A stretch of 12,877 bases of DNA from Prolixibacteraceae bacterium (GTDB taxonomy: Bacteria; Bacteroidota; Bacteroidia; Bacteroidales; Prolixibacteraceae). The notes beneath the pieces are model-generated. The model did not search any database. It was given only the letters and a program-made list of their open reading frames with translations, and was not told the DNA's origin. The position numbers and the translations under genes were made by a program. The stretch lies in assembly GCA_027858145.1 (NCBI GenBank), contig JAQIDF010000431.1:1-12877 (forward strand), written 5' to 3'. Below, in pieces: positions 6,229-12,877 of the stretch (position 1 is the stretch's first letter; every line of letters starts with the position of its first letter).

Positions 6229-7485
6229 TTATTCAAAAACATTTGCAATTTGAGATGTATTGTATTTACCTTCATCAAGCTTTTTCCTTACTTCGGTAAA
6301 TGCTTTAATGGTGTAATCAACATCTTCAAGCGAGTGAACTGATGTTGGAATCAAACGAAGCAATAATTCACCTTTAGGAATAACAGGGTAAATTACAATT
6401 GAGCAAAATACATTGTAATTTTCGCGTAAATCCATTACAACATTTGTGGCTTCAGGAACGCCACCTTTAAGGTAAACGGGTGTAACCGGTGAGTTTGTCA
6501 CACCTAAATCGAAACCATGAGCTTTAAGTCCATCCTGCAGATGGTTAACAACTTTCCATAAGTTTTCGCGGAGCTCTGTTTTCTCTTGTAATAATTCAAG
6601 TCTTTTTAACCCGCCAATAACCATTGGCATTGGCAATGCTTTTGCAAAAGTTTGTGAGCGCATGTTGTAGCGTAGGAAATCTACTACATCTTCATCAGCA
6701 GCTACAAAGGCACCAATTCCGGCCATTGCTTTTGCAAATGTTGAGAAATAAATATCAATATCGTCCTGTACTCCGAAATGTTCTCCGGTACCTGCACCGG
6801 TTGCGCCCATAGTTCCAAAACCATGTGCATCATCAACCAATAATCTGAAATCAAATTTCTTTTTCAACTCTACAATCTTAGCTAATTCACCAAGGTCGCC
6901 TGCCATTCCGAAAACGCCTTCGGTGATTAAAAGTATGCCACCGCCTGCTTCTTCTGATCGATTTTGGGCGAATTGAAGCATTTTTTCACACTTCTCTAAG
7001 TTGTTGTGCTGAAAAACAAAGCTTTTTCCACCTTTCGCTTTATGGAGGAATATACCATCCATTATACATGCGTGGCTCTCAGAATCGTAAACAATTACGT
7101 CGTTTCTGCTGGTTATTGAATCAATGATAGATACCATTCCCTGATATCCAAAATTGAGCAAGAATGTATCTTCTTTGCCAACAAAACTCGCGAGATTCTT
7201 CTCTAATTCCTCGTGTTTACTGGTTTGGCCCGACATCATGCGTGCCCCCATGGGATATCCCATCCCATAATCAGCCGCAGCTTTAGCATCGGCTTCCCTA
7301 ACTTCAGGGTGATTGGCCAATCCCAGGTAGTTGTTAAGGCTCCATGTTAATACTTCTTTACCCCTGAATTTCATTCGGGGGTTAATTTCACCCTCCAGCT
7401 TTGGAAATGTGAAATAACCGTGAGCCTGCTTTTGGTATTGCCCAAGTTCACCTTTGTTAGTTCTGAGTTTGTCAAAAATGTCCAT
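6229..7485 (-). CDS. PLP-dependent alpha-oxoamine synthase (serine palmitoyltransferase / cysteate acyltransferase type)
   Basis: A 418-residue fold-type I PLP enzyme of the alpha-oxoamine synthase family. Visible landmarks are LNNYLGLANHP (51-60), the glycine-rich MGARMMSGQTSKHEELE (79-95), H138 stacking on PLP (ESHACIMDG), the D218/H221 pair in VDDAHGFGTMG, and the PLP lysine K252 in STFAKAMAGIGAF. The family condenses an amino acid with an acyl thioester and releases CO2. Members are KBL (glycine), BioF (alanine), Spt (serine; sphingolipids) and the cysteate acyltransferases that make capnine-type sulfonolipids in Bacteroidota. There is no biotin or threonine-degradation gene beside it. 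As I recall them, the N-terminal HGYFTFPKLEGEI and overall sequence differ from the Bacteroides-type Spt and look closer to flavobacterial enzymes of this family. Long-chain-base synthesis is my favoured role; amino-acid choice (serine or cysteate) is not decidable here. It is often annotated as KBL or BioF. Confidence 0.85.
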   Translation of the reverse strand: MDIFDKLRTNKGELGQYQKQAHGYFTFPKLEGEINPRMKFRGKEVLTWSLNNYLGLANHPEVREADAKAAADYGMGYPMGARMMSGQTSKHEELEKNLASFVGKEDTFLLNFGYQGMVSIIDSITSRNDVIVYDSESHACIMDGIFLHKAKGGKSFVFQHNNLEKCEKMLQFAQNRSEEAGGGILLITEGVFGMAGDLGELAKIVELKKKFDFRLLVDDAHGFGTMGATGAGTGEHFGVQDDIDIYFSTFAKAMAGIGAFVAADEDVVDFLRYNMRSQTFAKALPMPMVIGGLKRLELLQEKTELRENLWKVVNHLQDGLKAHGFDLGVTNSPVTPVYLKGGVPEATNVVMDLRENYNVFCSIVIYPVIPKGELLLRLIPTSVHSLEDVDYTIKAFTEVRKKLDEGKYNTSQIANVFE

Positions 7486-7509
7486 TATCTTGGTTTTGAT
7501 TTAACGTTG

Positions 7510-7540
7510 CAAATGTAAAATTTTTAAATTTTAAAGCAAA
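7510..7540 (-). promoter_or_regulatory. Near-perfect Bacteroidota promoter for the alpha-oxoamine synthase
   Basis: On the minus strand TTTG (7537-7540) is followed after exactly 19 bp by TACATTTG (7510-7517), matching both the -33 and -7 consensus without mismatch. The start codon follows about 22 nt downstream. Confidence 0.75.
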
Positions 7541-7597
7541 TATTGTTAAAATACAATAAATAATTTTTGCGTGTACCATATTTCTTTAATTTTCGGG

Positions 7598-7628
7598 TTT
7601 CGTTATTAAATATAAAAGATTACTTTTG
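7598..7628 (+). promoter_or_regulatory. Promoter of the bamD-rpoZ-coaBC-porD-recN group
   Basis: TACTTTTG at 7621-7628 matches the -7 consensus exactly. TTTC at 7598-7601, 19 bp upstream, is one mismatch from TTTG. It lies about 16 bp before the bamD ATG and diverges from the promoter of the minus-strand PLP enzyme. Confidence 0.65.
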
Positions 7629-7644
7629 CACAACATTTTTCGCT

Positions 7645-8457
7645 ATGGATAAAAAATTGTTTTACGTATTGATTATTAGCTTGTTTTTAGCCTCATGCAG
7701 TGACTTTAATAAAGTGGTTAAAAGCACCGATTACGAGTATAAATATAAAAAAGCACTCGAGTACTACGAGGAAGGTGAATATACGAATGCCAACACGTTG
7801 TTTAAAGATCTCGTATATGTATTCAGGGGAACAACACGGGGTGATGATTTGTATTATAACTATGCACAAAGTTTGTTTGAGCAGCGAGACTATGTAATGG
7901 CAAGCCATTATTTTAGAAGTATAATTGATCAATATCCCAGAAGCGAATATGCTGAAGATGCTCAGTTTATGGTCGGATACTGCTATTACCTCGACTCTCC
8001 ATCAGCTAAGCTCGATCAGGAAATGACCCACAATGCAATTGACGCTTTACAGCTGTACATTAATGTATATCCTTATAGCGATAGGGTTGAAGAGTCCAAA
8101 GTATTAATTGATGAACTCAACGAGAAATTAACATACAAATCGTATTTGAACTCAAAACTCTATTACGATATGGAATACTACAAGGCTGCAGTTGTTTCTT
8201 TGGAAAACAGCCTTGAAGAGTATCCCGAATCAAAACATCGGGAAGAGTTACGCTATCTTCTTTTTAAGGCGAAGTATAATCTGGCTTTGAAAAGTGTTGA
8301 AGAAAAGAAGCGCGAACGAATGATACAAGCTCGTGATGAATTCTTTTACTTTGAAGATGAATTCCCAAATAGTGATGATATGAGAGAAGTTCGAAGGAAT
8401 TTTGAACAGTTATCCGATATTTTGGGTTATGATGAAGACACATCAATGATTGAATAA
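7645..8457 (+). CDS. bamD: Outer membrane protein assembly factor BamD (lipoprotein, TPR repeats)
   Basis: I take the ATG at 7645 (MDKKLFYVL) as the start, giving 270 residues. A longer frame from 7567 would run through the promoter. Residues 1-17 are a lipoprotein signal peptide with lipobox LASC, so C18 is lipidated. TPR-like repeats follow (YKKALEYYEEGEYTNANTLF, LYYNYAQSLFEQRDYVMASHYF and YPRSEYAEDAQFMVGYCYY), then further helical repeats with SLEEYPESKHREELRYLLF. This arrangement is BamD/ComL. The protein sits on the periplasmic face of the outer membrane and works with BamA to insert beta-barrel proteins. Length is similar to proteobacterial BamD (about 245). It is the first gene of a five-gene co-directional run, with rpoZ 22 bp downstream. 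Confidence 0.9.
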   Translation: MDKKLFYVLIISLFLASCSDFNKVVKSTDYEYKYKKALEYYEEGEYTNANTLFKDLVYVFRGTTRGDDLYYNYAQSLFEQRDYVMASHYFRSIIDQYPRSEYAEDAQFMVGYCYYLDSPSAKLDQEMTHNAIDALQLYINVYPYSDRVEESKVLIDELNEKLTYKSYLNSKLYYDMEYYKAAVVSLENSLEEYPESKHREELRYLLFKAKYNLALKSVEEKKRERMIQARDEFFYFEDEFPNSDDMREVRRNFEQLSDILGYDEDTSMIE

Positions 8458-8479
8458 ATTAGAATAATACATATTAAGT

Positions 8480-8818
8480 ATGGATTACAAGAAAACAAAG
8501 GCATCAAGCAACACAGAATCGCGTAATATTAAGCATTTGAGTGAAGAGACCGGTAATGTTTATGAAACGGTCATGATTTTGGGTAAAAGATCAAATCAAA
8601 TTGCTTCGGAATTAAAAGAAGAACTTAATCAGAAACTTGCTGAATTTGCTTCTTACACCGACAACCTGGAAGAGATTTTCGAAAACAGGGAGCAAATTGA
8701 AATATCAAAATTTTACGAACGATTATCAAAATCCACTCTAATTGCTATTCAGGAGTTTCTTGACGGGAAAATATACTATCGGAATCCAACAAAAGATGGC
8801 CGGCAAAGCGGTTTTTAA
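8480..8818 (+). CDS. rpoZ: DNA-directed RNA polymerase omega subunit
   Basis: A 112-residue protein. The signature helix of the omega family is at residues 26-48 (NVYETVMILGKRSNQIASELKEE), including the conserved RSNQI core of the Bacteroidota form. Omega wraps the C-terminus of the beta-prime subunit and aids RNA polymerase assembly. The C-terminal half (KFYERLSKSTLIAIQEFLDGKIYYR) is a longer extension than in E. coli omega (91 residues). The gene follows bamD by 22 bp and precedes coaBC by 8 bp, consistent with one transcript. The rpoZ-coaBC pairing is common in Bacteroidota and also seen in other phyla. Confidence 0.88.
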   Translation: MDYKKTKASSNTESRNIKHLSEETGNVYETVMILGKRSNQIASELKEELNQKLAEFASYTDNLEEIFENREQIEISKFYERLSKSTLIAIQEFLDGKIYYRNPTKDGRQSGF

Positions 8819-8826
8819 TTAGAAAA

Positions 8827-9384
8827 GTGCATTTAAAAGATAAACATATCGTTCTTGGTATTACAGGAAGCATAGCAGCTTACAAAGCAGCTGTGCTTTT
8901 GCGTTTTCTAGTTAAAGAAGGCGCTGAAGTACAGGTGATTATTACTCCGTCGGGTAAAGAATTCATAACACCGGTTACATTATCTGCACTTTCTGGAAAG
9001 CCGGTGGTTAGTGAGTTTTTTGGTGCTAACGATGGTACATGGCATAGTCATGTTGATATTGGACAGTGGGCTGATTTGATGCTGGTGGCTCCTGCAACTG
9101 CATCTTCAATGGGGAAAATGGCTAATGCTATTGCCGATAATATGCTCATAACAACTTATTTGTCAATGAAATGTCCGGTAATGGTCGCACCTGCCATGGA
9201 TCTCGATATGTATAAACATCCGGCCAATCAGAAAAACATTGAAACCTTACGGTCATATGGTAATATGATTATTGAACCGGATGCAGGCGAATTAGCCAGT
9301 GGTTTAATTGGTAAAGGCCGGATGCAGGAACCTGAAGCCATCGTAGAAGAAGTCGTGGGATTTTTTCAAAAAAAAAAGAACTGA
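8827..9384 (+). CDS. coaBC: CoaBC N-terminal part: phosphopantothenoylcysteine decarboxylase domain (CoaC), ends at frame break
   Basis: This frame (start GTG at 8827, no nearby in-frame ATG) encodes 185 residues of the FMN-dependent HFCD flavoprotein domain. It removes CO2 from 4'-phosphopantothenoylcysteine in coenzyme A synthesis. Seen are GITGSIAAYKAA (11-22), the catalytic H75 (WHSHVDIG), APATASSMGKMANAIADN (88-105) and PAMDLDMY (122-129). The E. coli numbering fits residue for residue: position 125, Asn in E. coli, is Asp here, and position 158, Cys in E. coli, is Ser (ELASG). I recall other Bacteroidota enzymes reading the same way. The frame ends with QKKKN and TGA at 9382, right after a run of ten A, where the fused enzyme should continue into CoaB. 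The start lies 8 bp after the rpoZ stop. Confidence 0.9.
   Translation: MHLKDKHIVLGITGSIAAYKAAVLLRFLVKEGAEVQVIITPSGKEFITPVTLSALSGKPVVSEFFGANDGTWHSHVDIGQWADLMLVAPATASSMGKMANAIADNMLITTYLSMKCPVMVAPAMDLDMYKHPANQKNIETLRSYGNMIIEPDAGELASGLIGKGRMQEPEAIVEEVVGFFQKKKN
9368..9384 (+). other. Slippery A-run with A AAA AAG heptamer and stop codon inside coaBC
   Basis: Ten consecutive A occupy 9368-9377, followed by GAACTGA. In the coaBC reading frame this contains the -1 slippery heptamer A AAA AAG (9372-9378), then AAC and the TGA stop at 9382-9384. A -1 shift on the heptamer continues as ...KKK-ELTGKKVLITAGPT in the CoaB frame, which is open to 10037. The fused product would be about 403 residues, a normal CoaBC size. 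AAGAAC (9376-9381) can pair with GTTCTT (9396-9401), but this overlaps the slip site rather than lying 5-9 nt beyond it. Adding one A (or removing two) to the DNA or to the transcript has the same effect. Confidence 0.8.
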
Positions 9385-10037
9385 CCGGTAAAAAAGTTCT
9401 TATTACAGCTGGGCCAACCCATGAAAACATTGATCCCGTTCGATTTATTGGTAATTACTCATCGGGGAAAATGGGTTATGCAATAGCCGAAGAAATAGCA
9501 GAAAGGGGAGGTGAGGTGATTCTCATTTCAGGCCCCGTTTCTGTTCAAATCAATCATCCTAATATTTCTTTATTAAAAGTTACATCAGCTGTGGAAATGT
9601 ACGAACAAGCTGTACGATACTTTCCGGAAGCTGATGCAGCAATAATGGCAGCAGCTGTTGCTGACTACAGACCATTGGTGGTGTACAACAAAAAAATTAA
9701 ACGTGGTTCTGAAAAGATGCATATCGAACTTACTCCCAATCCTGATATTGCAGCTGAATTGGGAAGGTTAAAAAAAGAGCATCAAGTTGTAGGTGGTTTT
9801 GCTCTTGAAACTAATAACGAAAAAGAAAATGCATTGAAAAAATTGCGAAAGAAAAATCTTGACTTTATTGTTTTGAACTCGTTAAACGATAAGGGTGCGG
9901 GTTTTCAGGGTGACACCAATAAGATTTCAATTATTGGCACAGATAATAAAACGAAACATTTCGAGTTAAAAACTAAACAACAGGTTGCTGTAGATATTGT
10001 TGATTATTTAATTTCGGCAAAACCGGGCAATCAATAA
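9378..10037 (+). CDS. coaBC: CoaBC C-terminal part: phosphopantothenate-cysteine ligase domain (CoaB), -1 frame relative to CoaC
   Basis: From base 9378 this frame gives ELTGKKVLITAGPTHENIDP, then RFIGNYSSGKMGYAIAEE, the nucleotide-binding start of CoaB. AAAVADYRP, the KIKR lysine segment, TPNPDIAAELG and LDFIVLNSLND follow, so the ligase domain is complete. CoaB joins cysteine to 4'-phosphopantothenate using CTP. The frame is open back to 9336 and contains no ATG before 9471. Initiating at 9471 (MGYAIAEE) would remove the glycine-rich GPT...SSGK segment, so a separately translated CoaB should be inactive. Because CoaB activity is needed for coenzyme A, the cell presumably makes the fused protein by frameshifting or slippage, or the displayed A-run is one base short. 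The next gene follows 48 bp after the stop. Confidence 0.88.
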   Translation, partial: ELTGKKVLITAGPTHENIDPVRFIGNYSSGKMGYAIAEEIAERGGEVILISGPVSVQINHPNISLLKVTSAVEMYEQAVRYFPEADAAIMAAAVADYRPLVVYNKKIKRGSEKMHIELTPNPDIAAELGRLKKEHQVVGGFALETNNEKENALKKLRKKNLDFIVLNSLNDKGAGFQGDTNKISIIGTDNKTKHFELKTKQQVAVDIVDYLISAKPGNQ

Positions 10038-10085
10038 TAGAAATGTATATTTTAGTCGTTTATTTAAACCATTTGAACCGACACT

Positions 10086-11003
10086 ATGAAGCGGATTTTA
10101 GTCATACTTTTTATAGCTTTTGTCAGCCAGTCGTTTGGGCAGGAATTGCGCTGTAATATCAGTGTGAATGCCAGTAAAATTACCGGAGCCAACAAAAACA
10201 TATTTCGTACCATGCAAATGGATTTGTACGATTTTATAAACAACCGGCAATGGAGTTCTAACAAATATAAAAATAACGAACGTATTGAATGCAGCATCAA
10301 CATTCAATTAAACCGGCAAATATCATCCGATGAGTATGAAGGTATTATAACTGTACAAAGCAAACGCACGGCCTTTGGATCATCGTACAAAACAACGGTT
10401 TTGAATATCCGCGACGAGAGTTTCCGTTGCAAATATCAGGAATATCAGTCCATTGATTACTCGGAAACTGCTAACAAAGATAACCTTACCAGTATTTTGG
10501 CTTACTACGCATACGTTATCATCGGATTCGATTACGATACTTATTCGTTAAACGGGGGTACTGAATACTTTCAAAAAGCACGGGAAATTGTTAATGATGC
10601 ACAAAACTTTCCATCAACCTACAGGGGATGGCGGGCTTATGAATCGGATTACAATCGATATTGGTTGGTAGAAAATATTTTGAATAGTAGTTATTCAGAA
10701 TACCGTCAGTGTATTTACGATTATCACCGCAAAGGTTTAGATGGCATGTCGGAAAGTGTTGAATCGGGGAGAGCTGAAATAGCTGAATGTGTTGAGTTAA
10801 TTCAGGATGTATTTCGTAAACGTTCGCGTTTATACATAACACAAATGTTTTTCGATGCAAAATCGAATGAAATCGTAAATATTTTCTCAAATTCTTATCC
10901 TGCAGAACAGGAACGTGTTGTCAATATACTTAGTGAATGCGACCCCTCGAATGCCGGGAAATATGAAAAGATTCTTGAAAGTAACGATGAAGACCAAATG
11001 TAA
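10086..11003 (+). CDS. DUF4835 family exported protein (PorD-like, type IX secretion associated)
   Basis: A 305-residue protein with a signal peptide at residues 1-19 (MKRILVILFIAFVSQSFG, then Q), so it is exported to the periplasm. The mature part reads ELRCNISVNASKITGANKNIF, FRTMQMDLYDFINNRQW, then a mixed beta region, DNLTSILAYYAYVIIGFDYDTYSLNGG and FQKAREIVNDAQ. This is the pattern of the Bacteroidota-specific DUF4835 family. Databases label some members PorD, a type IX secretion or gliding-associated protein, but I know of no defined biochemical role. It has no transmembrane helix beyond the signal peptide. Placement between coaBC (48 bp upstream) and recN (6 bp downstream) is common in this phylum, and the recN spacing implies co-translation. 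The family call is confident; the secretion role rests on nomenclature rather than anything seen here. Confidence 0.82.
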   Translation: MKRILVILFIAFVSQSFGQELRCNISVNASKITGANKNIFRTMQMDLYDFINNRQWSSNKYKNNERIECSINIQLNRQISSDEYEGIITVQSKRTAFGSSYKTTVLNIRDESFRCKYQEYQSIDYSETANKDNLTSILAYYAYVIIGFDYDTYSLNGGTEYFQKAREIVNDAQNFPSTYRGWRAYESDYNRYWLVENILNSSYSEYRQCIYDYHRKGLDGMSESVESGRAEIAECVELIQDVFRKRSRLYITQMFFDAKSNEIVNIFSNSYPAEQERVVNILSECDPSNAGKYEKILESNDEDQM

Positions 11004-11009
11004 TAAACT

Positions 11010-12674
11010 ATGCTGTCATCTCTATCAATAAAGAATTACGCGATAATTCGTGACCTTGAAGTGGCTTTTAATCCCGGATTTTGTGTGCTCACCGGAGAAA
11101 CCGGAGCCGGAAAATCGATTATTATGGGCGCATTAGGTCTTATACTTGGTCAGCGGGCCGATAAATCGATGCTAAATAACGATAGCGGAAAGTGCATTGT
11201 TGAAGGTAAATTTATTGTGAATGACATTATTGCTGAAAAGTTAAAAATATTTTTCAATAATAACGATCTCGATTTTGAAGTTCCGGTTATCCTGAGGCGT
11301 GAAATAACACCGTCAGGTAAATCACGGGCTTTTATAAACGATACTCCGGTGCAATTATCTGTGATCCGAGAGTTGGGGCTTAATTTAATTGACATTCATT
11401 CGCAACATTCAAACCTTGAACTCGGAAATCACGTGTTTCAATTAAATGTTGTTGACTGGTACTGCGACCATGAAAAGCTGATGGATAAATATAAGATTGT
11501 CTACAGCGAAATGCGGGCACTGCAAAAAAAATATAATAAAATAGCTGAAGCTGCCGAACAATCGAAAACAGATTTAGACTATTACACCTTTCAGTTTAAA
11601 CAACTTGAAGAGGCCGATTTGGTTGGCGGGGAGCAAGAAGAATTAGAGAAAGAACATGAATTGTTGTCCCATTCTGAAGAAATTAAGACCGGGCTGGGAA
11701 ATGTTTATCAACTTCTTGATAATGGGGAATTTGATGTTCTGTCACAATTAAAAGAAGCAGTTTCAATTATGCAGGGGTTGGGCGATTTTTTCCCGGAGGC
11801 CAAAGAATTGCATTCACGTTTAGAAAGCCAGCACATCGAGTTGCAGGATTTTTCCGGTGAATGCGAACGATTAGCTGAATTGACAGAGTATGATCCCAGT
11901 CGCCTTGAAGTGGTAAACGACCGTTTGAATGCCATTTATTCATTACAGCAAAAGCACAGAGTTGAAACTGTTGCCGAATTAATAGCGCTACGCGATGTGT
12001 TTGACAATAAAATTCAGGATGCTGAATCGTATGATGAACAGCTTGAGAAACTGAATGGTGAAATTGATGAAATCCGTAAGCAAGTTGAGTTGTTTGCCGG
12101 CAAATTGCACGATTCCAGAATGAAAGCATTGCCCGGTATAACCGAGGAAATACAAGGATATCTTTCTCAATTGGGTATGCCCAATGCAAAATTACATATT
12201 GATATAGCGAAGCGTAAAGGCTTCAGTAATACCGGAAACGATGATGTTTATTTCTTGTTTTCGGCAAATAAAGGCGTAGCCCCCGAAGAGATAAATAAAG
12301 TCGCATCGGGCGGTGAATTATCGCGTTTGATGCTCGCAATTAAAACCGTAGTTGCCCGGTCGAAAGCATTGCCGGCCATAATATTTGATGAAATTGATGC
12401 CGGAATTTCAGGCGAAATTGCATCAAAAATGGCCAGGATTTTGGCGCAAATGGCAAATTACATGCAGGTAATTAATATTACACATCTACCTCAGATAGCG
12501 TCGAAAGGTACAGCCCACTATTGTGTATTTAAAAATGATATAAACGAAAGGGTTGAAACAGATATCCGTCAACTAACAGAAAAAGAGCGTGTAATAGAGA
12601 TAGCTAAGATGCTTGGTGGTGATCCGCCTCATGAAGCTGCCATTATTAATGCGAAAGCATTGTTGGGGAATTGA
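11010..12674 (+). CDS. recN: DNA repair ATPase RecN (SMC-like)
   Basis: A 554-residue protein, the normal RecN length. The N-terminus has the ABC-type head with MLSSLSIKNYAIIRDLEVAF and Walker A GETGAGKS (29-36), then LRREITPSGKSRAFIND and the Q-rich LIDIHSQHSN. The middle (about 160-370) is a coiled-coil arm, shorter than in true SMC proteins. The C-terminal head carries the ABC signature ASGGELSRLMLAIK (from 432) and Walker B with D460-E461 in IIFDEIDAGISG, followed by NITHLPQIAS. All ATPase motifs are intact. RecN acts early in double-strand-break repair, holding DNA ends for RecA-dependent recombination. The ATG lies 6 bp past the DUF4835 stop, so it is most likely the last gene of the bamD transcript. 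I see no LexA-type box immediately upstream, and no hairpin with a T-run after the stop. Confidence 0.96.
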   Translation: MLSSLSIKNYAIIRDLEVAFNPGFCVLTGETGAGKSIIMGALGLILGQRADKSMLNNDSGKCIVEGKFIVNDIIAEKLKIFFNNNDLDFEVPVILRREITPSGKSRAFINDTPVQLSVIRELGLNLIDIHSQHSNLELGNHVFQLNVVDWYCDHEKLMDKYKIVYSEMRALQKKYNKIAEAAEQSKTDLDYYTFQFKQLEEADLVGGEQEELEKEHELLSHSEEIKTGLGNVYQLLDNGEFDVLSQLKEAVSIMQGLGDFFPEAKELHSRLESQHIELQDFSGECERLAELTEYDPSRLEVVNDRLNAIYSLQQKHRVETVAELIALRDVFDNKIQDAESYDEQLEKLNGEIDEIRKQVELFAGKLHDSRMKALPGITEEIQGYLSQLGMPNAKLHIDIAKRKGFSNTGNDDVYFLFSANKGVAPEEINKVASGGELSRLMLAIKTVVARSKALPAIIFDEIDAGISGEIASKMARILAQMANYMQVINITHLPQIASKGTAHYCVFKNDINERVETDIRQLTEKERVIEIAKMLGGDPPHEAAIINAKALLGN

Positions 12675-12746
12675 TTTTATTTCTTTATTCTTTCCTAACC
12701 CCTTCATTATGTTGATGTTACACCGCATAGGTGATGCTGTTTACAC

Positions 12747-12877
12747 CTAATATGTTTTCAAAATACGTCCCTTGCGGTATTCCCTTGGCGACTGATTTAT
12801 TATTTTTTTAAACAGTCTTGAATAATAAAATTGATCTTCTAATCCAATTTCTCTGGCTATATCTCCTATAGAGAGAT
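12747..12877 (-). CDS. AraC-family transcriptional regulator, C-terminal end only
   Basis: On the minus strand a frame enters at the right edge and stops at TAG (plus 12747-12749). The 42 visible residues read LSIGDIAREIGLEDQF, then YYSRLFKKIINQSPREYRKGRI, the second helix-turn-helix of AraC/XylS regulators. The signature Y-SR-FKK and the P-EYR motif are both present. The N-terminal sensor or receiver part lies outside the window, so the ligand and targets are unknown. It is convergent with recN. The 72-bp gap between the stops (12675-12746) holds short repeats of TTACACC and AGGTG but no clear terminator. Confidence 0.88.
   Translation of the reverse strand, partial: LSIGDIAREIGLEDQFYYSRLFKKIINQSPREYRKGRILKTY

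Noticed and set aside
7567..7644. Longer BamD start giving 26 extra residues
   Set aside because: The extension crosses the promoter, and only the ATG at 7645 places a signal peptide and lipobox at the N-terminus.
9376..9401. AAGAAC/GTTCTT stem as a frameshift-stimulating hairpin
   Set aside because: It overlaps the slippery heptamer instead of lying several bases downstream, so it cannot act as a classic stimulator while the ribosome is on the site.
9471..10037. Independent CoaB protein starting at the ATG at 9471
   Set aside because: It would lack the GPT...SSGK nucleotide-binding segment encoded in the same frame just upstream, so it is better read as the C-terminal part of a frameshifted fusion.
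10064..10307. Minus-strand frames overlapping the start of the DUF4835 gene
   Set aside because: They are two mutually overlapping shadows with no family resemblance, antisense to a clear signal-peptide-bearing gene.
11767..12189. 140-codon open frame antisense to recN
   Set aside because: It is a shadow of the recN coding sequence, with no recognisable protein features and no promoter.
1..12877. CRISPR array, tRNA, rRNA, insertion sequence, toxin-antitoxin or phage genes
   Set aside because: I looked on both strands and saw no regularly spaced repeats, no cloverleaf-like sequence, no transposase motifs and no small toxin-antitoxin pair. The content is mostly housekeeping, so I do not claim a new defence or mobile system.

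Overview
The window is AT-rich bacterial chromosome from a member of the Bacteroidota. The evidence is a set of lineage-typical genes (DUF4835/PorD-like protein, Bacteroidota-type BamD lipoprotein, omega subunit, CoaBC, RecN, RNase Y, an alpha-oxoamine synthase). Several promoters also fit the Bacteroidota consensus (TTTG about 19 bp upstream of TAnnTTTG), and Shine-Dalgarno sites are generally absent. The genus cannot be named from this sequence. Most of the window is conserved core genome. I see no CRISPR array, tRNA, rRNA, prophage or insertion sequence.

Layout. (1) 1-1371: the C-terminal part of a C69-family dipeptidase entering from the left edge, then a short 5' fragment of a YiaK-like 2,3-diketogulonate/malate-type dehydrogenase. 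The fragment breaks off where the rplS promoter begins. (2) 1373-1885: rplS (ribosomal protein L19) with a promoter, a structured 5' leader and a hairpin terminator shared with the convergent gene. (3) 1891-3588, minus strand: an exported M23 metallopeptidase. (4) 3778-6119: a small coiled-coil protein, zapA, a conspicuous hairpin, rny (RNase Y), then a terminator. (5) 6174-7540, minus strand: an alpha-oxoamine synthase of the serine palmitoyltransferase / cysteate acyltransferase type, with its own terminator and a near-perfect promoter. (6) 7598-12674: a tightly packed co-directional group bamD - rpoZ - coaBC - porD-like (DUF4835) - recN. (7) 12747-12877, minus strand: the end of an AraC-family regulator that leaves the window.

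How the genes fit together. The window mixes envelope work (M23 peptidase, BamD outer-membrane assembly, DUF4835/PorD-like protein, long-chain-base synthesis), division (coiled-coil protein plus ZapA), gene expression (L19, RNA polymerase omega, RNase Y), coenzyme A synthesis (CoaBC) and DNA repair (RecN).

The strongest oddity is coaBC. Its two halves are in different frames, joined at a run of ten A that contains the classic -1 slippery heptamer A AAA AAG, two codons before a stop. The downstream half has no start codon that would keep its nucleotide-binding segment. Either a recoding or transcript-slippage event makes the fused enzyme, or one A has been lost from the run (in the genome or in the assembly). 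Second-tier items are the rplS leader structure, the zapA-rny hairpin with a competing upstream pairing, the truncated yiaK remnant, and the possible sphingolipid/sulfonolipid enzyme.
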